Below are positions 38,001 through 51,000 of a stretch of 64,000 nucleotides of DNA, piece after piece. The translations under genes and the position numbers were made by a program. This DNA is from Nissolia schottii (Eukaryota > Streptophyta > Magnoliopsida > Fabales > Fabaceae): contig QANU01067165.1 in assembly GCA_003254905.1 (NCBI GenBank), positions 439,706-503,705 of the forward strand, given 5' to 3'. The notes beneath the pieces are model-generated. The model was not told where the DNA came from and did no database searches. It saw only the letters and a list, made by a program, of their open reading frames with translations. Position 1 is the stretch's first letter. Each line of letters opens with the position of its first letter.

Positions 38001-38830
38001 GAGCAAAGGATGTGGCTCTTTCAACTCCTAGAAACTCTTCTTCAATCTTCCCATGACTTTACAAGTCTCAAACTACTGAAAAATAAGAAAAATCAAACCA
38101 GAAGCTTAACCCCCTGTGATTAAATCCCTAAATGCACAAAAGCCCTCTCACCATCTACAGAGGACTTCACAACGAATGAACCTAAAATACCCACAACCGC
38201 CTGAAATGAAAAACAAGGATTACAAGTACCAAACCCAACAGAAAACCTATAACACCTCAAAAAGAAAGGGAGGAAGAGCTTATTGATTTTTATCTCTGAA
38301 AAGGAATCGAAGGGGCATAATAGCAACGCAATCTCTACAGAACAGGTGCTATCAACGAAACCCAAGATAAACACAAGACGAGGCACACCAAAACACAGAA
38401 TAAAAACCAGAAGAGTGCATAGGTCACAGAGAAAGCGAAAATGGCAACTGAGAGAATGCAAAAGTGGAAAGACCAGAAAAAACTACAATTAATAAACTCA
38501 AAGTGAAGAGAATGTGTAGCGTTAGGATTTAAAACCGAAGGGAAGTCCAAAAGATTTTCCCTCCAAACCCACCATCACACAACGCCTGACATGCGCCTCC
38601 TTAGGAAACTCAAATGCCCACCTACTATACACATGTCACCAAAGAAGTAGATCAATTTCTCATGACAGGACACACTTCCCATCCAACGATCTCCAAAAGG
38701 GAAAATCCCTCAACTGCCACAACTTCTTGAGGATACCTATTCCATGGAACAAATTCGTGATGACACACACGTCTCTAACTTGGACCATAGAGCTTCACTC
38801 CGCACTCCGAGCTACTAATGTAATGTTTAA
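35072..38830. mobile_element. Ty3/gypsy retrotransposon fossil (integrase end plus antisense ORF region)
   Basis: From ~35072 the plus strand shows pol integrase sequence in order: HAHFHVAPPAEL, a WPF...LGPF stretch, SSMEHPQTNG, RRYNSSVVPRKF and a C-terminal GRGAYKLTTINGKEIPR up to ~35970. Further right, the minus strand (~36870-37925) carries a coding-like block with LTQLHPNGWPVIWGFKVV and VGISCYWNRNIHHEHPESL. Antisense ORFs placed after pol are known in Tat-lineage elements, which suggests that lineage. The 5' part is missing, no LTR pair was recognised, and the right border is approximate. It is clearly broken in several places and looks old. Confidence 0.72.
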
Positions 38831-39228
38831 AGTGAAAAAATAAATGAACTTAAAAATATGTAGAGAGATACAAGGCAACGCATGTGGTGAGAGTGGCACC
38901 TTTTAAGTCCGGTAAAATGGAAAGATCACAATCACGTCATAGCGCACTGTACATTGGAATCATTTCTGGTACGAATTAATATTATGCATTAGGCAAGAGA
39001 TGATTGCGTCTTTCTCAACTACATGGTAGCCACTACTACCATCATTTCTTTATTTCAACTTATTTTTGACAGCCGGTTGGATAAGAATTGAGAAGGAAAA
39101 AATTTGTCATTTATACCACTTTATAAAATGTTTTTAAGATGATATATTGAGATGTCTTTTAAATATTATTAGCAATAATTAAAAATATATAGTCTCTATT
39201 AAGGTTTTCATCCCCGTATTTTTTCAGT

Positions 39229-39756
39229 AAGGTTGTCAAACTCGTGAGTTTATCTAAACCCGTAAAACACACAGGTAAACTCGAATTATAAGCTCGACGA
39301 GAAATTCATTAAAATTTACTTATTATAAAAATATTAAGAAAAACTATTTATAATACATTTTTATAACATACTAAAATTATAGTAAAACATAATATAAGTC
39401 AAAATTTTATTTTAAAGTCAGAATTAGGGAAACATAAGCCATGAAGTACACCAAATAAATTAAAATTACACGAAAAATAACATATCAAAACTACATGTTA
39501 TCAATCAACCTAACATAAGTAATAAGATGTGAATATATTCTATTTATAAATCCTAATTAAGAGTAATCTTTAAAAAATATTGTGTTTTGGGGTTTGAGAG
39601 GCAAAATTTAGACTAAAATGGTGAACTCGCGAGTTTATTCCAAATTTACTCAAGTTTACTCAAGTTTGAAAATCGAGTTAAGCGAGTTAACTCGATTTTG
39701 AGACTTAAATTCATAAATTCAGAATTTAAGAGTTGAGTCAAGTATTTGATAACCAT
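39229..39756. mobile_element. Possible non-autonomous hAT-like element
   Basis: GGTTGTCAAACTCGTGAG on the left pairs with TTTGATAACC on the right, a 10-bp inverted match with one difference. Both ends carry ACTCGYGAGTTTAT-type subterminal strings, a pattern common in plant hAT derivatives. No 8-bp target duplication is evident, so this is a candidate only. Confidence 0.35.
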
Positions 39757-42221
39757 GTTCCTGGTTGCCATCAAGAATTCCTCATGCCACCGTTGATGGT
39801 TGGCTATATGCATTCAAGGTCTTGTTTTCCTCGCCAAAGGTTTTGTTTTTGCTTGTTTATGCCTCTGTTCTACTGGCGGCCTTTGCTCCCTATGTCCAAG
39901 CAACGATTTGCCTTTCGCCCCAACGGCAGTTCGTTCTTCACAAAGGTGGTGCTCCCAAAAGTCGAGTCTTACGAGTGGAAAGAAATACTTGTCCTTCAGA
40001 TTAAACGAGGTGTGTCATGGCTCCTCAAGAATTATATGTTGAACCTCCAAAGATTGAGTGATAGAATGGCCATTGAAGAGGACTCCACACATGCCTCAAT
40101 CTGGATCTAACTCCCACTCCATAGTACTACTAATTTTAGGGTAGATATGTAATTGATGACTAAATCAAATCTGGATCTTTTTTTGTTTCTTGATAAACAA
40201 TATGTATCATTCCATTAACGAAGGCTAACCTGACAAAGGATTACACTAAAAAAAAAATATTTACTCCTACTAAAGCTAAACAAAACATGACAAGTTTAAG
40301 ATGTTAGAAATTAACGATCTACATTATGTTAGATAATTAAGGATTATAGGGATTACAAAATACCTATATCCATGGTTGATGACCGCGAAACCTTTGCAGC
40401 GATTGAGCGCGAACAAGACGGTGATTATGTGACCTTCCTCAACCAAATCCCTTAGTTCCTAAGGTTTCTCTTCTGACAGGGAGAAGTGAAACGTTTTTTT
40501 GATTTAGTGTGTTGGTGACCATAACCGTTGCTGCGTATCCCATTATCCCCTGATTAGCCAATACTGACATCTACCCATTTGAACCCACATTCGTTTTTCT
40601 TTTAAGTCTAACAAGGCTTTTAACCAAATAATTAGATCCTCAAATTAAGTCATATATAATAAATAGCTAATATAATCATTAACGGATATGGGCCCACAAA
40701 TATTGGAAATATAAATTTCCAACATAAGATGAATCTCGTTAAAACTTCTCTCTATTCTTTATAAAATTATTTTCTTTAATTAGGTTGTTTTCGCCATTGA
40801 GATATCTCCTATGTTTTTCTTGCTTTTGTCTTTATGGACCTTGTTGTATTTGTTTCTTCGGAAATAAATCAATATCTTTGTCCTAAAACAAATTAAATAT
40901 TAATTGTGAAAAAGTTATCACATGAGAATTGAGAAGAGCTAGCAGCAGCAGGAGAATAATATAAACTAGCACTAACCATTACTTGTAGTTGGACCTTTTT
41001 TCGCTTTAGTGCAAAAGCAAGACGGCATTTGCAAGATCAGAAAAGCACCATTCTATTTGTTTATATCTATCTATACAGGTCGACCTATATAAATTGAAAT
41101 GACGAAGAAATGTCTTGATCATTCTACAGAGCAGAGGATTCTCGGGATTGTGTGATTTTGGAGTAATTAGATTATAAGATGGTGAAAGTGCAAAGCAGAT
41201 CATCAAATCAAATCAAAGCGCAACAACAGTGTGGATGATTCCGATTTGGATACTCAATATCCAGCCGATATGCCTTGTGTCTGTTCTATAATTGTATTCC
41301 TCAACCATTTGGCACTAGCTTCATATGTCCACTCTTAATGCCAATTCTTATCATACGGCAATTGTTATTTTTTTTTATTAGACTTTAATAAACTTTTATC
41401 AATATTTTATTTTTATTATTATTATTATTATTATTATTGATATAATTAATTTTGAAAAATATAAAAAATTAAATATAATTAATTCAAGATAATATTCTTT
41501 TTGAATTAACAGAATATTAAAATTAATTATTATTACTTTTTTACTTACGCAGCTTTCAGAAGGATTGATCAAATGACAATTTGTCTCTTAGTCATTTATT
41601 TGTTTATTGATTTGATAAATGTTCCTTCCCTATTTACAACAATATTTTTCCCTGGAGAATAAAAGTCATTAGGACTCTGGACTCCAATATCTATAGATAA
41701 GTACATAATACGATTTTATAGATTATATTATTTTTTAATTTTTAATAATCATTTTCAATTAAAAAGTATTTATTATTAGTTTTTTGATTAAAAATTAACA
41801 TAAAAACATATGCTATAAATATAAAACTTTTAAATTGATCAGAATCGTATTAAAAATTAAGATTAATATTAATAAGCCACCAATTTAAGGAATTTTTAAT
41901 ATCATTTAATTAAATAAATATTAAAGACAATGAGATTTGAATTTGAACAATCTCATGCACTAAAATGAGTCACAAATAACCTAATCCTAATAACTAAAAG
42001 GATGGCATATATATTTTAGCTTCCAGGGGTAATCTTCTTTTAAAGTAAGGTTGAAATTAATGAAGGCGAATTATAGCGTATCTAGCTAATATAACGTTGT
42101 ATTATTACACAATAATCAGTATTAGATGAAGAAAAATTCTAGATTGAAGACAAGTATAGAACATATATGAAAAAGCACTTATCATGTAGTCCCTCAAGTG
42201 TCACCAAATCAAAACTTACTT
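39757..42221. other. Intergenic region downstream of the BAHD gene
   Basis: A frame of 125 codons near 39733-40110 is Phe/Cys-rich with competing frames on the same strand, and I could not tie it to a family. The remainder is AT-rich with a (TTA)n run near 41415-41438. The BAHD 3' UTR should lie just left of 42222. Confidence 0.5.
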
Positions 42222-44177
42222 TCAATATTTGAAACCATTTTGATGGGCATGACATCCATTGATCTTAACCTCTCCCTCATCATCATCTTCTTCTTCTTCT
42301 TCTTCTTCTGCCTTCATGTTACACTGAAAACTTTCCAGCATGCTCACAGGGACAGACACAAGCACCCTCACAGCACCAGCATCGCCACCAACAACGGGCA
42401 GAAACAAGCAGTATATATCACTGGTCAAGGGACCCATGTGAACCGCCCTCCCCTCTCCGAAATCCACCTCTTCCAACCCAAGCCTAGACCACTGCGATAT
42501 TACCAAACTAACCGAAAGATCCGGTTTTACCGTTTTGTCCTCCAACAAATCAACCATTGACCTCACGTACTCCCCATCATTAACCGTTTCCTTCGCTTTT
42601 TGCACCGCCTTCACCCCGTCGCGCAGGTTAGCCCCAACTAACTCCTCTACACTGGTTTCGGCGCACGCTAGCACGAACCCGTTCCCGTAGTACCCTTCCG
42701 GCAGGTCAACATTTTTGCGAACGTTGACCGAGAAAAGGAGCTTGACGATGAGAGTGGGGTTTAGGTGAAGGTGGAGGGATCGAATCCAAGAGCGCCACGT
42801 GTGCGCCGCAACGGCCTCGAAGGTGGTGCACTTGAGCAACGGCACGCACTGCTTCTTCAAGCGGAGGACACGTGAGGGGTCGAAGGTGAAGGACGTGGGA
42901 ACTAGTGGCTGCGACTGTATCAACAACTTGTGGAGGTCCACTTGAGGGTTTGATCTGGTGTATCCCGGGAGGGGTAAATTTACCCGCGGGGGTACTCTGG
43001 GCTTCAGCACGTGTCGCCAGTGGAAGGGCACGATGGTCAATTCGGCTTGGGGGTTCGTGGTGAGCTGGGCCCACGCGTGTAAAAACTGTGACGTGCCGAT
43101 GCCGTCGCAGAGGCAGTGGTTGATCGCAGTGCACAGGATCATTCCCCCGCAAAGGAGGCTCGTTACCTGAAATTGAAACGATGTTCTGAGGGTGTTTTTG
43201 TCAATCACACCAAGATTTATGTACAAGGCCATAAAGAATGGGGGAAATGAAAAACCTTGTACAAACATTTCCTTTAGTTCATTTATAATGTTCAAATAAG
43301 ATTTATGTAGAAGGCTAGCTATATGTTATTTGCACAGTCCTATATACTTGTTTGTATTATCTTTTGCTCTTTTCCTTTTTTTTTTTTTTTTAATTAAGAG
43401 AATGTTAAGAATGCGTATTTTCATTCATTTTGAGTTAATGCTCGAGAGACTTGCATTATTAACTTATTTGTCCTCTTACCTATTTTTATGAGTTACGTTT
43501 GACATTTTTATAGGTAAAATGTAAAAATAAAATAAAATGTTATTTATAGAAATAGATAAAAGGATAAACCTTAAAAAAGAAAGTATAAGTAAATTTCTTT
43601 AATGTGTCTAAGCTAATTACTTAATTGATTTCACATTTAATATATATAAATAATATGGAAGAAAACAAGTAATAATTAGGTTAGGAAAGGAAATTAGAGG
43701 AATAATTAATGTGACCTGGATAATAAGTGGAGGAACATGTAGGAAAGTGTGAGGTTCCAGCTTGAACAGGAACTTCCTCCAAGAGTTGTTGGGCATCTTG
43801 GAAGATTGAATCAAATCTCGAGCAGTGGTGGCCATGGAAGCCTCCGCAAACAGTGCACCTTCTCCATTACAATCCACCTCGAGCTTCCCATCATCAACAC
43901 AGGCGTTCCTCAGCCTCCCAGCCAAAGGGTAGTAATCAACCAGAACCCTGGACAGAGAGGACTTGAGCTTCTCGGAGCTCACCGAATTCTCGAAGATGTA
44001 AAAGTACTTAATGGAGAATCTGAGGAACTTCTGGTCGTCGAGGTTGGAGAGGTACAGAGAGTGGTTTGGGGTTGGAGAGCATGGAGGAACGGTGAGGGGT
44101 TCGCATGTGTAGATGCAATCAGGGAGCTCCACCGATTCTAACATGTTGGTGTTCAGTTCATGCAGTTTTTGTTTCAT
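42222..44177 (-). CDS. BAHD acyltransferase, DCF/HHT-like (omega-hydroxy lipid hydroxycinnamoyl/feruloyl transferase)
   Basis: Two exons on the minus strand: 43716-44177 and 42222-43166, with a 549-bp GT-AG intron, give 468 aa. The chosen start is MKQKLHELNTNM; an in-frame ATG 81 nt upstream would add a hydrophobic stretch unusual for these cytosolic enzymes. The HXXXD motif is HCLCDG at 171-176. The usual DFGWG block is DFGEG at 389-393. LYLSNLDDQKFLRFSIKYFY and GGMILCTAINHCLCDG closely resemble Arabidopsis DCF (DEFICIENT IN CUTIN FERULATE). Family role: it transfers a hydroxycinnamoyl group from CoA to omega-hydroxy fatty acids or alcohols for cutin, suberin or wax esters. The intron in the CATSLL region is the conserved BAHD position. 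Odd: a Glu/Asp run at ~440-451 near the C-terminus, encoded by a (CTT)n microsatellite. The substrate is inferred, not shown. Confidence 0.93.
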
Positions 44178-44274
44178 GATGTCGATATGCCAATTAACGG
44201 ATAATGAAGAGAGAAAGAATGGAAAAGAAAGGGATGATTGAAGGAACAAAAGGGGCAACTGCGCGCTGAGGACA

Positions 44275-44287
44275 CCTTTATTTATTA
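44275..44287 (-). promoter_or_regulatory. Candidate TATA-like box of the BAHD gene
   Basis: The minus strand reads TAATAAATAAAGG about 100 bp upstream of the start codon, a plausible distance for a TATA-like element with a short leader. It is not a perfect TATA match. Confidence 0.35.
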
Positions 44288-47200
44288 ATCTCTCTTTACT
44301 AGCAAAGTCGGAAATTATTAATGCTACGTTAATTCACAAACAAAATTGTATCAAAGTTGTATTGATTATTTAACCTTTTTATATTTTATAATCATTTATA
44401 CATTTTATTTGTTGACGTGCAATTTTGTTTTTGTAGTAAAGTACTGGCAGGTCGGTCCTATTCTGAAATTTACTTTTGGATAAAATGGTTAGACCACAAT
44501 CAGATTCCTTTAATTTTTTCAATGTGTTTGGAATCTCTGCCTAGCAAGTCATTTTAACTTGAATTCACCTGATTTGACTTAATGATGGGATTATCGGATT
44601 GTTGTCTTTCCCCCATCATTATAGAAATTACTAGGATTGAAGCTCGTATGCTAAATTGAGATTAGAGTTTTACTTTTGTTTTTGTTACATAAGCGTTACA
44701 TCAGATTCGAGTTAATTTTATTTTTTTCATACATCAAAAAGCATAAAGAAAAACTAAGGCCTATAAAACAAAACAGCGGCAAGAGTTTGCCATGAGAGAC
44801 ATAAAGTGAGTCACCAACTGCTCACTAAAATATCTGCACATTAATTTGCTTCTTGAAGAGTATACCACTCACTTTCTTTAAAAGCCTAACATCACAAATC
44901 AGACCACGATAGATATGAAAATCACTGTAACTTGTAGAAATCAAGTTCACTGCATGCAAAGAATTACAATCACAAACAACCATTTGAAAGTTAAGTTACC
45001 AGACAACTTAATTGCCATTAGTTCAGTCCATAGAATATCGCGATGGCTCAAAAACAAAGAAATAAAAAATCCAACCACTTTGCCTATTCCACAGTTAGTC
45101 CCCACAGTTAGCTTTACTAGGAGAACCAGCAACACTCCAATCTACGTTCAATTTGACAAAAATTTAATTTAGAGATTAAACTTTGGGGTAAAAACATTTA
45201 ATAGGTTGAAATTTCACTCAATTGCAAATAGTATTCTTCAACTTCTAAATCTTGTAATTGAATCGTTATCCTTCGCTTACATGCAAATAATTAACGCCAA
45301 CAATCAATTTTTTAAATTAGATCTTTAAATTTTTGTGCACATATAAATAACCACCACAAATTATTGAATTTTTTAGATGACTTCTCAGATCATAATAATT
45401 CTTCCAAGGAAAATATTATAATCTTTTACAAAATCAACTTTCTACATGCTAAATAAAGTAATTTTTCATTATTTTTTAAGTTTATAAGACATAACTTGCA
45501 TTTACTTTTTAACAATTTTAGTTTGTAAAAGGATTTAACAGAGATTAGTAATTGAGTGTTATTAGTCATTGAAAGGGTGATTGACAATTTTTGTACTTTT
45601 AAAATAAGAGATTTTCTTTCTTTTTTTTCATTTATTGCGTGAAACATCATTAATTTTGTTTCCTAAAATATTAATTCATATTAATGTGTTAAACAATAAA
45701 TAGAAAAAGTAAGAAAAATATCTTACTCAAAATATGCAAGAATTTCTCATAAAGACATTTCGTCATAATTATCTAACGTATTTGACTTTTACACCCTAGA
45801 ATATTCTCTTTTGTTGACGCATTTGAATTGCTTATGCACTCTAGAGAGAAATTGTTGTTGTCAACATTGTAACTTAGAGAAATCATACGTTAATAGTACA
45901 TACTCTTTCAGATCGAGATAGGGGTTTTTGTGGTGTTATGGGAAGAAATAGATCTCAGATATACGGAGAAAGAAACCACGCTTTACTCTATTTCAGGTTC
46001 AGGTTGAAGGAGGTTTTTGTGGTATCTTAAAGCTACACACTCCACTTGGGATTGAGTGAAGGAGGGTTTGTCGGGGTCCTCCTGTATGTAAAAATTTGAC
46101 AAGTCAAGAAAATCTCATCTTTACCTTCTTTTACATGAAGAAAGCAAAGTTATTTTTTATTTGAAAAAGTAAAAAATGATGGCTTATCAACCGTTATCTT
46201 GAAGCATGTGAAAGCAAAATATATTACTTACAAGATGCAAAAATCAACTGGGACAAACCATTTTGGAGCAACGTGGTCAGGCTATGGTCAAAAGTATATA
46301 TGGCGGTGGAAGACACTTCGACTATAGATAAAGCAAAAACATCAATTTCAGTTCCATTGTTACAGCTTGATTCAGTTAATGTGCTAGTTGATAGATGCAA
46401 GTTGTATGTGCTTTAAGCATACAAACCGCCGTTGCATCTTTATAAATAGATGGTGGTACCTAAAACTTTATTTTCAAATATTTTATTTGTACAAATGCTT
46501 TTTAGTTGCCAAAAATTAACATAAACTTCGAATTATCAACCAAACTATGTCATAGAAATGTGTAACCTTTTATACACATTTTTGTAACTCTAGAATTTCA
46601 TTGTTTTTGTGCTCAAGAACTTCTGGGAAGACATTGTCTACATGTACAGAGGTTAGATCACATGATGGACATACCTGTCTCACTGGCAAGTGGCAACTGT
46701 ACCACTTACATATGGTTGTACACGGGAAACACATTGCACCAATTCACTTCCACACAAATAAGCTGTGGCTGTTATAGTTTATTCAACTTTTTTTATCTTG
46801 TGCAGTCAAGAACAAAGAAATTGAAGGAAAAAAAGAAGGTAAAAGGTCCATTAGTAAATGCAATCACTAATCAGATGTGGGACAGCCGAATTTTTTCCCT
46901 CACACTTGTGTTCAATAATTACAAATATTGTGAAGTTTTCTGTGGCAATGAAAACACGGGGCAGCGAGATTCGTAGTAGCAGTAGCTAGGATGTGCCCAA
47001 CACCTGAAGGAAAAAGACCAAGATCTATTCTTTGTATGACTGTTTGGCTAGTGGGGACAACCATCACGTGTAAAGTCTCTGCCATCAAATGTCCTTAATC
47101 CTGATTTCCCTAATTCCTACTCTTGGGTTACATAACAGTGGCTGTCACCAGTAGAAAGAAAACAGCGTGTGGATATTGGCTACTATTGCCAAAAATTAAT

Positions 47201-48051
47201 CCAACTTTCAGGAATACGCTTCTGCTTCATTTATATTGGCACCAGATTCAATCGCATTGAGGTTTTCAGACTCGATAAATTTCACCCAATTTCCATGATC
47301 AGACGAGATTCTTATAATAAATTAATCCAATAAAAGTGTAACTTGAGCAGATGCCGTATATGCCCTATAAAGAAAGTAAATAACTTTGCCAAAATAAGTC
47401 ATCCAATCCTTCAAAGCTTTTACCTCAGAACAGTTAAGACCATTTGGTTGATTACCAATATTCCTTTACAATCTGTGTACTTCCACGATAGGATTTTCAC
47501 ACCGTGTTTCTTTTTTCTAACTTTACAAAGATTGAGAGAACAATATTACAACTTTGAGCTTTCCTCTTGCTTTTTCCTTTTTGACATTCGGCTTGAAAGT
47601 TTTGAGACACACAAGGCCCAGGGAATCAAATTCCCGTCAAACCCAGCTCCGGTTCAACGCATATGCATATATCCTCGAATGAATATCTAGAACCCAATCT
47701 ATCGCTGAGGGGGCTCACCATACAATTAAAAACTAATAAAATTAAAGTCATCATCTTAGTATTTCACAATCTCAAGTATATTCTCATTAAAAGTTGATGA
47801 GTTTTAATAACTCTGGCCATGGTGATAATCATTCATTATCTAGTGATAATCATCATTGTTAGAGGGCCTGCCACCTGCCATCTTTCCGCCTCAAATGCTT
47901 TCAAACCCCAAATTTAATTTCGAATAGAAAATTAGAATAGCGAATTTGACCACCGAAAGTCCTCCATGTAACTTTACCGGAATACTTTAGTGTACATGAA
48001 CAAGAGTTGGAAAACAAGGAACCTTGGAAATTGGACTTGCAGCTATTGAAA
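44288..48051. other. Intergenic region between BAHD and AP4M
   Basis: AT-rich; no coding frame is supported. The rightmost few hundred bases should hold the AP4M 3' UTR. The stretch near 45910-46075 contains a GGTTTTTGTGGT string twice (near 45922 and 46011); its nature is unknown. Confidence 0.55.
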
Positions 48052-51000
48052 TTACAACCGGGCAACGTATGAGTTTGCTTGCGTTACATATCTAACCCAT
48101 CGATAGGGATTATGAGCTTTTGACGTCTTTGCTATTTGCAAGTACTTCACCTGCACCAACAAATGACGTCATAGAACTAATTAAGATGAGACAAAGACTA
48201 AACCAGAAAGAAAGAGTTTGCAATGATAAGGAGGAAAGTTGAATCTAATGCTCCAACCGCAACGGGATAACGCAAGCATGCTGTAAGTTGAGCTTCAACC
48301 AACAATTTATAAAGACATACAAATTTAATATCTAGATCAACAGTATAATTATTATATTATCACAAAGATCTGGCACATTTTCAATAAACACCAGTAAAAG
48401 TTCAATAAGATTTAGCTTCCAGAAAGTCATAGGCATTTTACCTGAAGCCTTGAAGCATTATACATAGGTATAGTGAAGGTCATGCTAAGCGGCCCTGCTT
48501 CCTTCATGATATTTCCTGTGTTCATGTAAAAAAACATGTTAATTCAAGTCAATGAAGAATATCTTTTGACAATTTATCAGCCAAAACAGAACTATCAGAA
48601 ATATACCGTGTAACTCCTGTGAAAATGTGAGCTTTGCCCGTAAAGTATGCTCAGATCCACCAACAACCTACATGAGGATGGATCAATCATTATTTGCATC
48701 TTAGTCATACTGTTACTACCTCATACTACTGAAGGATCCTAAGCAGACATCATATAAATCGGCATTTTAAAATATATATTGATTGTGAATGGTATGGTAA
48801 AACAAAATAACAATATTACCTTTTTTATGCCCCATTCCAGTCTTTTATTTGCTTCCTTAAAATCAGTTGTGTTGCCAACTGCTCCAGGTTCCAACTCAAA
48901 ATTAACACTGGAAATTTAAAATAGATTCCCCACTGGGTGTAAGTATTAGGATGGCATTTTAACCATGCTAATGAATGGCCTTTTAGGCCTGGTTCATCTA
49001 ACCAAACACGCACACATGCAAAATTAAAATGAAAGGTGGCATGTTTAATAAATCAGACACCTACCAACCCCCATCTGGTTCAGGAAAAACAAATTGGCCT
49101 TCGGCACACATGCATAGTTCCTCTCATTTCCTTTTCCCTCACTCACACACAGCTAGTCACTGGTGGGTCACTGGTGGCTACCATACAATGCTAGTAAGCA
49201 CTCTCCTGTCGTCCTTTTTTACTGCTTTGAATTTTGAATGTTAAGTTCCAATTTACGATTGGAGACACTCAGTTTAGTATTAAAAAAGGATGGCCCAACA
49301 TACAAGGCTCCCACATGAAGAGGTTTGGGGAAGGTATAATATGCAACCTTACCTTCACAAATAGAGAGACTGTTACCAAGATTTCAACCCAAGACTGCCA
49401 AGTCACAAGGTAATAATCTTACTGATGTGCCAAGACATAATTTTTTTTTATATTGAATGTTGAGTTGATGAATGCTTAGGTGTGGGAATATAGATGATCA
49501 AAGAGGGATGCCTTGCTAGAACTTGAAAAGGCATAGGTATTAGAAGTGAATATGTTATACTTGAGGCTTAGTTTGCGCGTCTTTTCTTTTTCATAATCTC
49601 TCCTCCTGCAGTTTATTGTCCATCCATCACAAGCATCCAAAAGTGACAGGAAGGAAAGGAAACCCACAACCACTGATTTGCTGGTTTTGTGGGAAATTAG
49701 TTTTAGTCATTAAGTCCGTCTTATGTGCTTGACAAAATCCTCATTTTAAGAATGGAACAATTGCACCAATTTTTTCAATTCACTTATTTATTAAAATAAT
49801 AATAGATAATAGAATATGTCATTTTCTAATAGTTAATTATTTTCAAAAGCATAGATGAAATTCTCTCTTTCGTTTTTCTTTTCAGGTGGGTTAAAGGTTG
49901 TCTCGTTTTATCTGCCTCATACTGGCTCTAGTTACTTAAATCCTAACCTATTTATCAAACAGACTGGCTGGCCCGTTATCTAGCCCATTATTGACAGCTG
50001 TAAATTAAATAGTTCCTATCAAATATGACTAAAACGAAATGTCAAATAACAGGAAAATTCAAATACCGAGTTGTAAATTTTGGCAATGGCATCTGTATAA
50101 GAACTGCATTAGCATTGATGCTTGAATTGAATTCAGCTCTCACTTTAATGGTCACTTCAGCCTATGAAAATATAGCAGGCTATCAGAACATGCAAAGTAA
50201 CAAGATTGATAAAATTAGAGGGAGGTCAAAACCACCTTGAGAGATCCTGTTTCTTCAATCAATGCATTAATGCGAAATGGAGGCTTAAATGGTTGGGTCA
50301 TACGATAATTCATGACAGGAAATTCACCATCTGGTGGTACCTAAATAATTGGAAAGTTAATAGTCAAGGGACTCAGTATAACATGATTTTGTATTACTCT
50401 ACACATGAGGTAATGTAATATGCACTTACCAATGACAAAGTTCGGTCAACATCAAAACTATCAAGGTGTACAGACTCATGGAAGTTACAATCATCTAAAA
50501 CCACGGCAGCAGAACCTCTATAATCTGTTAAAGATGGTTGAATGAGATCAGCAAAGAATGAGAAGACCTTGCAAGAACTGATAGGGATTTGAACAATCAA
50601 CTAATCAACAATATGAATTTCTTCAAGAAAATTATCCATCCATCAGTGAGCCAACCAACCATATCCAACTAAAGATATCCCTTTACTGATATTAAACAAT
50701 ATGGAATGATTTTCAAATTTCAAAATGTCAAGATTTTGTTTTTTTATGTGAACAAGTCTAGAATTTAAATATATAATAGAGTTAGACAAAAGAAGTATCC
50801 TACACAATACTTGATAGTCAATAGTTTATGTCAAGCCGAAACTTGGTAAAGCAACCATATCAACCTTTTTAGTCAAAGGGAAACACAGTATAAACATAGT
50901 ATGACTTACCACTTGTCAAAACATAGTATGACTTACCACTTGTCCCAATACTTAGGTCCTCATTGAGAGCAAGTCGAATCTCTGGGTTACCACTAAGAAA

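Noticed and set aside
39733-40110. 125-codon open frame rich in Phe and Cys
   Set aside because: Two competing frames of similar length, no recognised motif and overlap with the end of a repeat candidate; not supported as coding.
42283-42560. Plus-strand open frame with a Phe run
   Set aside because: It is the antisense of the BAHD C-terminal exon and its (CTT)n microsatellite.
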